A stretch of 64,000 nucleotides of DNA, taken from positions 98,257-162,256 of the forward strand of contig NZ_AWZU01000013.1 in the NCBI RefSeq assembly GCF_000472385.1, written 5' to 3'. A program made the position numbers and the translations under genes. Below the pieces are notes generated by a model. The model saw nothing but the letters and a program-made list of their open reading frames with translations. It was not told the origin of the DNA and did no database searches. The stretch comes from Bradyrhizobium sp. ARR65. Its GTDB lineage: Bacteria > Pseudomonadota > Alphaproteobacteria > Rhizobiales > Xanthobacteraceae. This document shows positions 1 through 8,590 of the stretch, in pieces (within the stretch, counting starts at the first letter, position 1; each line of letters opens with the position of its first letter).

Positions 1-2
1 TT

Positions 3-1223
3 ATAGGCCGCGAGAAGCTTACTGGCGGCCCGCTGAAACTGGTGGACAGCGCGGAGATGCGCGCCCGCGTGGCGCCCCTGCTGGAGCGGCTGGGTGCCGA
101 TTTCACGCCGGACACGCTGGTCGACAACCTGTCCATCGCGGAGCGTCAGATGGTGGAGATCGCCAAGGCGCTCTCGATCGACGCCCGCGTGATCATCATG
201 GACGAGCCGACCTCCAGCCTGACAATTTCGGAAACTGAACGGCTGCTGGAGGTGATTGCCGACCTGAAGGCGCACGGCATCTCAGTGATCTATATTTCTC
301 ACCGGCTGGGCGAGATCATGACCTGCGCTGACCGCGTCGTGGTGCTGCGCGACGGGCGCACAGTGGGGGAGTTGGCGCGGCACCAGCTAAGTCATGCCGC
401 AATGATCCGGCTGATGATCGGCCGCGACCTGAAGGCGCTGTATACGCCGCCGAAACGGCCGCCGCAGCCGGGCGGCTGCGATATCGTCGGCCTCGTCACC
501 ACCGCCTTTCCTGACCGGCAGATTAATCTCTCCGTGCGGCGCGGTGAGATCCTCGGCCTGGCAGGGCTTGTGGGCGCCGGCCGCACCTCCCTCGCTCGCG
601 CGGTCTTCGGCATTGATCCGCTGCTGGGTGGCGAGATCAGGATCGACAACGCACCGGTCGGTCTCGCCTCGCCGCGGGACGCGATCAGGCAAGGGATCTA
701 TCTGGTGCCGGAGGACCGTAAGAAATCCGGGCTAGTGCTGGAATTGCCGATCCGGGAAAACGTGACGCTCGCGAACCTGCTGAATTATGCGCGGATGTGG
801 CTGATAAACGGCGCGACCGAGCGCAAGGTTGCGAAGGAACAGGTCAGGAGCCTGTCCATAAAGGCGCCCAGCATCGACATGGAGGCCGTGACGCTCTCCG
901 GCGGCAACCAGCAAAAAGTAGTGCTGGGTAAATGGCTTTCCATGCAGCCGCGCGTGATGTTCTTCGACGAGCCGACCCGTGGCATCGATGTCGGCGCCAA
1001 GAGCGAGATCTACGCGCTGATGCGCGATCTCGCCGACCAGGGCGTCGCGATCGTGATGATCTCCTCGGACATGGAGGAGGTCATCGGCGTCTCCGACCGG
1101 GTGGCAGTGATGCATGAAGGCAGTGTCAGCGGCGTGCTGGAGCGCGAGCAGTTCAGCGAATACAACGTGCTGCGGCTAGCGATCGGCCAAGCGCTGGAAA
1201 CGATGGAAGTCGCTGCGCCATGA
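3..1223 (+). CDS. Sugar ABC transporter ATP-binding protein (RbsA/MglA-like), 5' end outside window
   Basis: This is the energy-coupling subunit of a ribose/galactose-type importer, with two nucleotide-binding domains in one chain. The reading frame is open to the left edge, so the gene starts outside the window; the first internal start codon is a GTG at 42, but coding similarity continues upstream of it. The first domain is incomplete: its Walker A is missing, but the signature LSIAERQ, Walker B IIMDEPTSSL and an ISHR switch are present. The second domain shows the degenerate P-loop GLVGAGRTSLAR, signature LSGGNQQK and Walker B FFDEPTRGIDVG, as usual for this family. The stop overlaps the ATG of the permease gene, so the two are co-translated. 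The substrate cannot be read from sequence; the binding protein is not in the window. Confidence 0.93.
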   Translation: MGREKLTGGPLKLVDSAEMRARVAPLLERLGADFTPDTLVDNLSIAERQMVEIAKALSIDARVIIMDEPTSSLTISETERLLEVIADLKAHGISVIYISHRLGEIMTCADRVVVLRDGRTVGELARHQLSHAAMIRLMIGRDLKALYTPPKRPPQPGGCDIVGLVTTAFPDRQINLSVRRGEILGLAGLVGAGRTSLARAVFGIDPLLGGEIRIDNAPVGLASPRDAIRQGIYLVPEDRKKSGLVLELPIRENVTLANLLNYARMWLINGATERKVAKEQVRSLSIKAPSIDMEAVTLSGGNQQKVVLGKWLSMQPRVMFFDEPTRGIDVGAKSEIYALMRDLADQGVAIVMISSDMEEVIGVSDRVAVMHEGSVSGVLEREQFSEYNVLRLAIGQALETMEVAAP

Positions 1224-2281
1224 TGAAGAAAGAGCTCGGCCTGTGCCTGCTGCTGGCGGTGATCTCCGCCATCACGGGCGTGATCAATCCGGCCTTTCTA
1301 TCGTTCGTGAACTTGCTGAATATGGCCAATCTGATCGGCCTGTTCGGCGTGTTCGCGCTGGGCGAGGGGCTCGTGATCATCACCGGAGGCATCGATCTTT
1401 CGCTCGGGTCGATGTTCGCGCTGCTCGGCGTCGTATTCGTCGACCTTCTGACGACTTATCAGATTTATTGGCCCTTCGCGCTGCTGCTGGTGCTGCTGGG
1501 CGGGCTGGCGCTAGGGGGCATCCAGGGTTTCCTGATCACACGCATGAAAATGCAGCCCTTCATCGTGACGCTGTGCGGGTTGCTGATCTATCGCGGCGCC
1601 GCCCGCTACTACACGAGCGATTCGACACGCGGCTTCGGCTACGGTGACGAGGCCGGGACACTGAGCAACATCGCCTCCGGGAATATCGCGGGCATCCCGA
1701 ACACCTTCATCCTCCTGATCATCCTTGCGCTGATCCTCGGCGTGCTGCTGCACCGCTCGGTCTACGGGCGCTGGCTCTATGCCGTGGGCAAAAACGAGGA
1801 AGCGGCGCGCTTCTCCGGCATCAGCACAGATATGGTGATCGCGACCGCCTACATCATCAGTGGCGGACTCGCCGGAGTTTCGACGGTGTTGTTCGTGTTC
1901 TACACGAACTCAGTCTCTCCGAGCTCGTTCGGCAACTTCTACGAGCTCTACGCGATCGCGGCTGCCGTCCTTGGTGGGTGCAGCCTGCGTGGCGGCGAGG
2001 GCTCTATTCTCGGTATCGTGCTGGGGACGGCGCTGCTGCAGGTGCTGCAGAACCTTGTGAACATCCTGGGCATCCCCAATTCCCTGAACTTCGCGGTGAT
2101 GGGGACGGTGATTCTGCTCGGCGTGCTGGTGGATCAGCAATTGCAGACCCGTCGGCGGCGCAAGATGGCGCTGGCCGGCCTGGCCCGCACGGCGCCGAGA
2201 TCGACACTTGTGCAAGGAAAGCAGAGCGCATCGCCGCGCAGCGCGACTGCGTTGTCGGCGAAAACGGGTGATCAGGCATGA
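1220..2281 (+). CDS. Sugar ABC transporter permease (RbsC-like)
   Basis: This is an inner-membrane permease of the ribose/xylose/arabinose importer family. The ATG lies in an ATGA overlap with the upstream ATPase. The 353-residue product has about eight to ten hydrophobic segments and the family motif GGIDLSLGSMFAL near residues 55-67, with a GGCSLRGGEGS loop near residue 255 that matches the conserved G-rich cytoplasmic loop of RbsC proteins. The last 35 residues are polar and basic and look like a lineage-specific tail. With the upstream ATPase it forms the membrane part of a sugar or polyol importer; an OprB-type porin follows, which fits carbohydrate uptake. Confidence 0.92.
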   Translation: MMKKELGLCLLLAVISAITGVINPAFLSFVNLLNMANLIGLFGVFALGEGLVIITGGIDLSLGSMFALLGVVFVDLLTTYQIYWPFALLLVLLGGLALGGIQGFLITRMKMQPFIVTLCGLLIYRGAARYYTSDSTRGFGYGDEAGTLSNIASGNIAGIPNTFILLIILALILGVLLHRSVYGRWLYAVGKNEEAARFSGISTDMVIATAYIISGGLAGVSTVLFVFYTNSVSPSSFGNFYELYAIAAAVLGGCSLRGGEGSILGIVLGTALLQVLQNLVNILGIPNSLNFAVMGTVILLGVLVDQQLQTRRRRKMALAGLARTAPRSTLVQGKQSASPRSATALSAKTGDQA

Positions 2282-2432
2282 CAGCTCCAACCTCCAGTTG
2301 ACATACGGCCGCTTCTTAAGCGGCTGAAATCGGTGTGCGCTGGGGAGAGAGCACGTTCCAGGCTCGGGGGCTTTGGGCGGGAACGTGACGCGAAATACAC
2401 AAAGCCTGGGGACGCTGGGAGGACCAGAAAAA

Positions 2433-3785
2433 ATGTTACACAGGTCTATAAACGCCGCACGCGTGTGCAGCGTAGGGATTGCTTTATCATCTTTGTTGAG
2501 CGGTGGAGCGTATGCGGCCGATCTTTCGACGAAAGCGCCGCCTGTTCCATATGTGTCGGTCGATGATGATTTTTGGACAAGGCCCTATCTGTTTGGCGAT
2601 CTCGGCAGGACCAAACTGAAGGAGCAAGGCATCTCTCTGGGCCTGACGCTGGGTAATGAATCCGTCGGCAACCTGTCGGGCGGAAACAGGAACACCGCGG
2701 CCAACGCTGGACAGCTATGGTTCGGGGCCAAGCTCGACATGGGGAAGCTTGCCGGCATTCCGGGCGGTACAGTCGGCCTCACGCTGGTTGACCGCTTCGG
2801 CGACAATCTGAATACCGAGGCAGGCATTCCGGCCCTGCAGCTCACCAACGAAGTTTTCGGCCGCGGCAACATTCTGCGCCTGACCGAACTCTACTATTCG
2901 CAGAAGCTCTTCGATGACCGCCTTGAACTCAAGGGCGGCCGTCTGCCAGTCGGCTCCGACTTCTTCTTCGGTCTGTGCGAGTTCATCAACCTGACCTTCT
3001 GCGGCGGTCAGCCCGGCAACATTCTGGGTGGCTACATCTATAACTGGCCGGTGAGCCAATGGGCCGGTGTCGTCCATTACAACTTGACGAAGGAATTGAA
3101 GATTTCGGTCGGTGTCTACGACTCAAATCCGAATTATCTGACGACCACAGACCCCACCATCTACTTCTTGCCGGGCATCCCCTCCTCAAAACCCGTCTCG
3201 GGTGTGCTGGTGCCGGTGGAGTTGACCTACAGCCCGAGCGGTGACCTGTTCGGGACCTGGAGATTGGGCGGCTGGTACGACAGTCAGTCGACTATTGATG
3301 GGGGCCTGCCGGGTATCATTGCGACCATCCCAGTCGGCGGTGGTGTTCCGGATCAAAACCTGAGCGATCAAAGAGGGCGCTACGGCATTTATGAGTCGAT
3401 CCTGCAGCGGTTGAGCGTCGACGGTCCCGACGGGCAGGGTTGGTACACTTTCCTCAATTCGACCTTCGCCGATCACCGGACCTCGTTCCAGGACTACCAG
3501 ATCGCCTTGGGCTTCAAGCACACCGGAACATTCGCCTGGCGCCCGAAGGATGAAGTCGGCGTCGCGGTGGGCACGACTCACGTGAACACGGCCGCCCTCA
3601 GCCCGAATGCGGGCGGTAACGAAATTCCGCTCGAAGCTTGGTACGGTTGGCAGGCGACCGGCTGGATGAACCTCAAGTTCGACGTCCAGTATGTGATCAA
3701 TCCCGGCGGGCGCGGGTTTAATGCGGACGGCGTGAAGACCGACAATGCCTGGGTTCTTGGTATGCGCACCGAGGTCCACTTCTGA
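2433..3785 (+). CDS. Carbohydrate-selective porin, OprB family
   Basis: This is a predicted outer-membrane beta-barrel for diffusion of sugars. I place the start at the ATG at 2433 because GGGAGGA lies nine bases upstream and a signal peptide follows directly (basic MLHRSINAAR, hydrophobic core, cleavage near GGAYAADL). An in-frame start at 2373 would put 20 polar residues before the signal. The mature part of about 420 residues has the OprB pattern: LTLGNESVGNLSGG early on, alternating aromatic strands such as LTELYYSQKLFDDRLELKGGR, and an aromatic C-terminal strand ending VLGMRTEVHF with a terminal Phe, as needed for barrel assembly. It follows the sugar ABC genes by 150 bp and could serve the same substrate; that link is inferred. 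Confidence 0.88.
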   Translation: MLHRSINAARVCSVGIALSSLLSGGAYAADLSTKAPPVPYVSVDDDFWTRPYLFGDLGRTKLKEQGISLGLTLGNESVGNLSGGNRNTAANAGQLWFGAKLDMGKLAGIPGGTVGLTLVDRFGDNLNTEAGIPALQLTNEVFGRGNILRLTELYYSQKLFDDRLELKGGRLPVGSDFFFGLCEFINLTFCGGQPGNILGGYIYNWPVSQWAGVVHYNLTKELKISVGVYDSNPNYLTTTDPTIYFLPGIPSSKPVSGVLVPVELTYSPSGDLFGTWRLGGWYDSQSTIDGGLPGIIATIPVGGGVPDQNLSDQRGRYGIYESILQRLSVDGPDGQGWYTFLNSTFADHRTSFQDYQIALGFKHTGTFAWRPKDEVGVAVGTTHVNTAALSPNAGGNEIPLEAWYGWQATGWMNLKFDVQYVINPGGRGFNADGVKTDNAWVLGMRTEVHF

Positions 3786-4144
3786 TGCGGCGGTAGGCTT
3801 GTCCGGGTCAAAACATTGAGCGACTCCGACGCGAAAGCTGTGTGCATGCCCGTATACGGGCATGCGAAGAAGCCCCACTAGAGCGCAAGCAACTTGCGCG
3901 AACTCTGCCGGTCAGGCGCCTCGATGCCGAGGGGCCGCACGGACATTTGCGCATCCTGGTCGAGGCCGATTGGGTATTTTCTGGCGGAGCTTCTGTCTGC
4001 CGACGCAGCTAAGGGCTGCGGCGGGGAGAAGTTCTTGCCCTCGTTTAACACGAGGCCGATCGGGTTCTTGCTTTATCTCGATTTCGCTAAGGCTTCGCAC
4101 TCCGCGACCCGGGGCATCCCAGGTACAAGGCAAGGCGAGTTCCT
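3786..4144. other. Intergenic region between convergent oprB-like and araC-like genes
   Basis: There is no supported gene in these 360 bases. They contain a perfect palindrome (listed separately) and an imperfect direct repeat of CGAGGCCGATYGGGT near 3960 and 4051. Short open frames exist on both strands, but they lack ribosome binding sites and recognisable protein character. Confidence 0.6.
3844..3865. repeat. Perfect 22-bp palindrome downstream of the porin gene
   Basis: The arms GCATGCCCG and CGGGCATGC flank the centre TATA, so the whole 22 bases are self-complementary. It lies 58 bases after the porin stop. As RNA it would form a 9-bp stem with a 4-base loop, but no T tract follows (GAAGAAG), so a classical intrinsic terminator is uncertain. 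It could be a factor-dependent terminator, an mRNA-stabilising hairpin or a dimeric operator. Confidence 0.6.
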
Positions 4145-4960
4145 TTAGCGAAGCCTTGCAGATGGCGAGGCGCGATGTCCGCCGGTCGTTTTTCGCATGT
4201 AGGCGTGGGGGCTGGATCCCATCTCCGTCCGGAATGCGAAGACGAAGGCTGACGTGGACCCGTAGCCCAGTTGCATCGCAGTCTCGGTCACCGACGTGCC
4301 GCTGCTCAAAAGTTCGATCGCACGGAGCAGCCGAAGCCTCCGCCGCCAGGATCGTAGGCTCGAACCCATCTCAGCTTCGAATTGGCGCGTCAGCGTGCGC
4401 GAGGACATGCCTAGCGCCTTGGCCCACTCGTACGAACTGCGCGTGTCGGCAGGGTCGATGTACAGCGCTTCGCAAAGCCGCAGCAGACGTTCGCCGCGCG
4501 GCCAAGGCAGTCCCGCCGCCAGCGATTGAGCCCTGCGTAGCTGATCGAGGATGAGGGTCGCGATGCGGTCCGGGTAACCGTCGCCATCTTGGCTTCCTTC
4601 GATCGCGGCGGCTTCCACGATCAACTCCTTCAGCAGCGGAGAGACCGCGAGCATCGTAGGGTCCGAGGGGAGATTCCGCCCTGCATCGACGGCGATCCAA
4701 AGGCTACGAAACTCGGCGCCTAGCAGTGAGCCCACCCGATGGCGGATGCCGTTCGGTAGCCAGACCGCCTGGTCGGGCGAGATGACGAACGAACGATTCT
4801 CCGCGGTCACCATCAGCACTCCGTCGATCGCGTAGACCACCTGGTGCCAGTCATGCGCATGCTCCGGGAATTCGTGCCGGGCAGGGATCGATTGGGCACG
4901 CATAGTGATAGGGCGCGGGGGCAAGACGCCCGGCGGGGCCGATATCGGTGTCCAGGTCAT
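4145..4960 (-). CDS. AraC family transcriptional regulator
   Basis: This is a 271-residue regulator with an N-terminal cupin-like sensor domain (histidine-rich HEFPEHAHDWHQV, then SPDQAVWLPNGIRHRV) and a C-terminal double helix-turn-helix (WAKALGMSSRTLTRQF, then TAMQLGYGSTSAFVFAF), the hallmark of AraC/XylS proteins. The ATG at 4960 is preceded by GGGAGA on the coding strand; a longer open frame upstream has no domain character. It is divergent from the TPR/MFS/CoA-transferase operon starting at 5117 and is its most likely regulator. The ligand is unknown. Confidence 0.88.
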   Translation of the reverse strand: MTWTPISAPPGVLPPRPITMRAQSIPARHEFPEHAHDWHQVVYAIDGVLMVTAENRSFVISPDQAVWLPNGIRHRVGSLLGAEFRSLWIAVDAGRNLPSDPTMLAVSPLLKELIVEAAAIEGSQDGDGYPDRIATLILDQLRRAQSLAAGLPWPRGERLLRLCEALYIDPADTRSSYEWAKALGMSSRTLTRQFEAEMGSSLRSWRRRLRLLRAIELLSSGTSVTETAMQLGYGSTSAFVFAFRTEMGSSPHAYMRKTTGGHRASPSARLR

Positions 4961-5116
4961 GTCGTCTCCCGTTGGCTGATATTCTATATAAATTGGCAAA
5001 ACGTCGAAAGACAGCCTGCTTCTCCTCTGATAGCGATCGAAACCGAGGGCTGGCGGCAACTGACGACCTACGCGGCGCCCCGACCGATCTGCCTCAACCC
5101 GTATCAGGAGCGAAGC
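4961..5116. promoter_or_regulatory. Divergent promoter region between araC-like gene and TPR operon
   Basis: This is the 156-bp gap between two divergent starts. It has an AT-rich core near 4978-4995 (GATATTCTATATAAATTGG) in otherwise GC-rich DNA, suitable for promoter elements in either direction. No unambiguous -35/-10 pair or AraC half-site pair can be assigned by eye. Confidence 0.4.
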
Positions 5117-6436
5117 ATGGCCGAGTTCGACAGTCGCGGCCTCCAGCTTTCGACAGAGTCGCCGCAAGCGGCGAGCCGCTACCGTGAAGGCGTCGACCTC
5201 CTGCTATCGGCTTGGCCGGGAGCGGAGAACGCGCTGCGGCAGTCGATCAATCACGATCATGACTTCGCGCTGGCGCACGCTGCCCTCGCGCGATTGCACA
5301 TGATCCGGGCTGAGCGCGCGGAAGCGCGCGCGAGGATCGCGACCGCGGAGGAAATCGTCGCGCGAAACGGCTCGCCCCGGGAGATCAGTCACGTGTCCAC
5401 CCTCTCGCTCACGGTGAACGGCCACTCCGCCAAGGCGTTGGAGAGCGCTCTCGCCCACCTGGACAAGTGGCCGCGCGATGTCCTGATCCTTTCTCTGCCG
5501 CTCGGAGCCTTCGGCCTGTTCGCCTTTTCGGGAATGGCGGACCATGATCGGGCGCGCGTCGACCTCTGCGAACGAGTGGCCAATCAATATGATGCAGACG
5601 ATTGGTGGTTTCTGACCTATCGCGGCTGGTCTCACGCCGAGAACGGGTCGGTCAGCCGAGGTCGCGACCTCGCGCAGCGCGGCCTCGAACTGCGCCGCAC
5701 CAACGCGAATGCCGCGCACGCGGTCTCGCATGCTATGTTCGAACAGGGAGCGACGCAGGAAGCCGAAGCGCTGCTCGCGAACTGGCTGCCGGGCTATGAT
5801 CGGGCAGGGCTGCTTCACGGCCATCTCGCGTGGCACGCGGCTCTCTCTGCACTGGAGCGCGACGATCCGCAGCATGCCCTGGCGATCTATTCCGAACATG
5901 TCCAGCCTTCGGTCTCGCTCGGTGTACCGATCAACGTCGTGAGCGATACCGTCTCGCTGCTGTGGAGACTTCAGGCCTACGGCCATGCAGTGCCGTCCGG
6001 CCTATGGGAGGACGTCGAAAGTTACGCCGAGTCCCGGTTTCCGAAACCCGGACTCGCGTTCGTTGAGGTCCACATGGGCCTGCTGGCCGCGGCGACCGGA
6101 AACGACGCGGCAGCCCACCTTCGCATCGAAGCGAATACGCGACGCGTCGCGGATGGCACTCTCCCGGCTGGTCCGGTCGTACCATCGATCTGCCACGCGG
6201 CGGTCGCGTTCGCGAGAGGCCACTATGCGGAATGCGTCCGGATCCTGGAGCCCGCAGCTAGCGACGTTGCTCGCATCGGCGGCAGCGGCGCGCAGAGGGA
6301 AATCATCGAGGACATGCTGCTGCTCGCCTTGATGCGAAGCGGCGAATCCAGAAAGGCGCAAGATCTGCTCGATCACCGGCTACACCGCCGTCCTTCGCAG
6401 CGCGATGCGCGCTGGCGTCGCCAAATCGAGGTTTGA
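5117..6436 (+). CDS. Tetratricopeptide repeat protein of the TTC38 family
   Basis: The ATG at 5117 has AGGAG six bases upstream, which fixes the start well inside a longer open frame; the product is 439 residues. It is a soluble all-helical protein with degenerate TPR units, no signal peptide and the recognisable TTC38 pattern: an early HDFALAHAALARLHM repeat, YDADDWWFLTYRGWSHAENG in the middle, then NAAHAVSHAMFEQG and LLHGHLAWHAAL. TTC38-like proteins have no established enzymatic role; in bacteria they occur beside catabolic genes. The stop TGA directly abuts the ATG of the MFS gene, so the two are in one operon. The family is well supported, the function is not. Confidence 0.8.
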   Translation: MAEFDSRGLQLSTESPQAASRYREGVDLLLSAWPGAENALRQSINHDHDFALAHAALARLHMIRAERAEARARIATAEEIVARNGSPREISHVSTLSLTVNGHSAKALESALAHLDKWPRDVLILSLPLGAFGLFAFSGMADHDRARVDLCERVANQYDADDWWFLTYRGWSHAENGSVSRGRDLAQRGLELRRTNANAAHAVSHAMFEQGATQEAEALLANWLPGYDRAGLLHGHLAWHAALSALERDDPQHALAIYSEHVQPSVSLGVPINVVSDTVSLLWRLQAYGHAVPSGLWEDVESYAESRFPKPGLAFVEVHMGLLAAATGNDAAAHLRIEANTRRVADGTLPAGPVVPSICHAAVAFARGHYAECVRILEPAASDVARIGGSGAQREIIEDMLLLALMRSGESRKAQDLLDHRLHRRPSQRDARWRRQIEV

Positions 6437-7663
6437 ATGTCCCAACTCGTCGTTCAGGAGGTGGCGGCCGCTGCGCCGGCGTTCCGTTTCGAGCGCAGCA
6501 ACGTTGTGAGGCTCGCGATCGCGCAGGCGTTGGCCGGCGCGAATTCGACGGTCATCTACGCGACCGGCGCCGTGGTCGGAGACATGCTGGCACCTACGAA
6601 AGCGCTGGCGACGCTCCCGATCTCGATCTTCGTGGTCGGAATGGCCGTTTGCACGTTGCCGGCCGGAGCGATCGCGCAGCGTTACGGCCGACGCGCGACG
6701 TTTATGATCGGCACGGGCTGCGGCGTCCTCGCGGGCTTGATCGGATCGCTGGCCGTTCTGTACGCTTCCTTCGCGTTGTTCTGTGGGGCGGCGTTTGTCG
6801 GCGGTGTCTACGCCGCGGTGGTGCTGTCCTTTCGCTTCGCTGCCGCAGATTGTGCCGAACCGGAGCGACAACCGCGGGCGTTGTCGGCGGTGATGGCGGG
6901 CGGGGTCTTCGCAGGCGTGATCGGGCCGCAGCTCGTCACGTACACGATGAATCTCTGGCAACCCTACCTCTTCGCGGCCACCTATCTGGCACAGGCCGCG
7001 GTCGCAGCGCTCTCGTTGCTGGTTCTCGCCGGCGTCCGTCTGCCGATGCCGACTGCGGCCGAGACCAACAGAGGTCGTCCTCTTTCAGTCATCGCGCGCC
7101 AGCCGCGTTTCATCGGTGCGGTCGCCTGCGGTGCCGTCTCCTATCTGCTGATGAACTTCCTCATGACGGCCGCGCCGCTCGCGATGAAGTTCTGCAATCT
7201 TTCGCAGCAGTCCGCCAATCTCGGTCTGCAATGGCACGTGATCGCCATGTATGGACCGAGCTTCTGGACGGGCAGGTTGATCACTCGGTTCGGCGCATCG
7301 AAGGTGGTGGCCACGGGTCTGCTGGCCACTGCCGCCTCTTCGGTGGTAGGCCTCCTCGGCATAGAAGTCGCTCATTTCTGGGCGACGTTGATCCTGCTGG
7401 GCGTGGGTTGGAATTTCGGATTCGTCGGAGCTTCCGCGATGGTCCTCGAGTGCCATCGACCCGAAGAGAAAGCGCGCGTCCAGTCGCTGAACGATTTCGT
7501 CGTGTTCGGCACGATGACTTTCGGCTCGTTCCTGTCGGGAGAACTCCTCTCCACATATGGCTGGAACGCGGTGTTGTGGCTCTCGTTCCTGCCTCTCAGC
7601 TTCGCCGTCGCGGGTTTGGTGGTGGCGGCTCCGCGACCGCTTCGCGGCGATGCAACGGCTTGA
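6437..7663 (+). CDS. MFS transporter
   Basis: This is a major facilitator superfamily permease of 408 residues with about twelve hydrophobic segments. The loop 2-3 motif appears as GAIAQRYGRRATF (family consensus GxxxDRxGRR), near residues 75-87. Helices four to six carry small-residue packing such as GGVFAGVIGPQLVTY. It starts at the ATG directly after the TTC38-like stop, with GAGG just upstream. Its position in the operon suggests uptake of the substrate handled by the CoA-transferase-like enzyme; the substrate is not readable from sequence. Confidence 0.88.
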   Translation: MSQLVVQEVAAAAPAFRFERSNVVRLAIAQALAGANSTVIYATGAVVGDMLAPTKALATLPISIFVVGMAVCTLPAGAIAQRYGRRATFMIGTGCGVLAGLIGSLAVLYASFALFCGAAFVGGVYAAVVLSFRFAAADCAEPERQPRALSAVMAGGVFAGVIGPQLVTYTMNLWQPYLFAATYLAQAAVAALSLLVLAGVRLPMPTAAETNRGRPLSVIARQPRFIGAVACGAVSYLLMNFLMTAAPLAMKFCNLSQQSANLGLQWHVIAMYGPSFWTGRLITRFGASKVVATGLLATAASSVVGLLGIEVAHFWATLILLGVGWNFGFVGASAMVLECHRPEEKARVQSLNDFVVFGTMTFGSFLSGELLSTYGWNAVLWLSFLPLSFAVAGLVVAAPRPLRGDATA

Positions 7664-7783
7664 TGTGGATGTTCTCGGTCGAGCTGAAGGATTAGGATTG
7701 CCTGAGGACCTGATCGGTTCGCTCGAGTGACCTGGATGACGGAAGGCCTGACAGCCGATGGGGCCGCGAACGGGAGCTGGAAC

Positions 7784-8590
7784 ATGACTGATTTCGTATC
7801 GCCCGAAACTATGGTGCAGATGATCCCCTCCGGCATCAAACTCGGCTTGGCTCCGGACGGTGCGGGATCGTGCCCCGCCATGATCCGGCTTCTGATCGAA
7901 CGCGGAATTCGCGACCTTCACGTCGTTTGCACGCCGATCGGCGGAATGCAGATCGACATGCTGATCGGCGCCGGTGCGGTCGCCGTCCTGGAGACCAGCG
8001 CCATCAGCCTCGGTGAGACCGGCGGCGCTCCCTGTTTCGCGCGCGCGATCCGCAACGGCGAGCTCCGCATGCTTGATGGGACATGTCCCGCAGTTTTCGC
8101 CGGCCTGACGGCGGCGGCGAAGGGCGTGCCGTTCATGCCCATCCGCGGCATCATCGGAAGCGACCTCCTGAAGAATCGTCCGGACTGGAAGGTGACGGCC
8201 AATCCGTTCGATGAAAGCGAGAAGATCGTGGTGGTCTCGGCCATCCAGCCCGACATCTCGCTGATCCATGCGCCTGAAGCTGATCGCTTCGGCAACGTCC
8301 GTCTCGGCCGACGCCGCGAAATCATGCTGCTGGCGCACGCGTCGAAAAAGACCTTCGTCACCGTCGAGCGGATCTCGGAGACCTCGCTGCTCGACGACGA
8401 GAAGCTGGCCGCCGGCGTGCTTCCGGCGATGTACGTCTCCGCGGTGGCGGAATATAGGAACGCGGCCTGGCCGACCGGCCTCTACACCGAATACGATCTG
8501 GATGCGCGCGAGGTCGAGAACTATGCCCGTGCCGCGCGTTCGCCAGAAGGCTTCCGGGCCTACATGACTGGCACCAGGAGCGCGGCATGA
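7784..8590 (+). CDS. CoA-transferase-like protein, subunit A (glutaconate CoA-transferase/IpdA type)
   Basis: This is the alpha subunit of a class I CoA-transferase-fold enzyme, 268 residues. I prefer the ATG at 7784, preceded by GGGAGC, over a GTG at 7727 that would add 19 residues. Recognisable parts are the SGIKLGLAP start of the first beta-alpha unit, CTPIGGMQIDMLIGAG, ISLGETGGAPCFARAIRNGEL (the conserved region with a Glu) and PFMPIRGIIGSDLL. The stop overlaps the subunit B start in ATGA, so the two are made in equal amounts. It could transfer CoA between acids or, as in mycobacterial IpdAB, hydrolyse a cyclic CoA ester. The substrate is unknown. Confidence 0.85.
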   Translation: MTDFVSPETMVQMIPSGIKLGLAPDGAGSCPAMIRLLIERGIRDLHVVCTPIGGMQIDMLIGAGAVAVLETSAISLGETGGAPCFARAIRNGELRMLDGTCPAVFAGLTAAAKGVPFMPIRGIIGSDLLKNRPDWKVTANPFDESEKIVVVSAIQPDISLIHAPEADRFGNVRLGRRREIMLLAHASKKTFVTVERISETSLLDDEKLAAGVLPAMYVSAVAEYRNAAWPTGLYTEYDLDAREVENYARAARSPEGFRAYMTGTRSAA

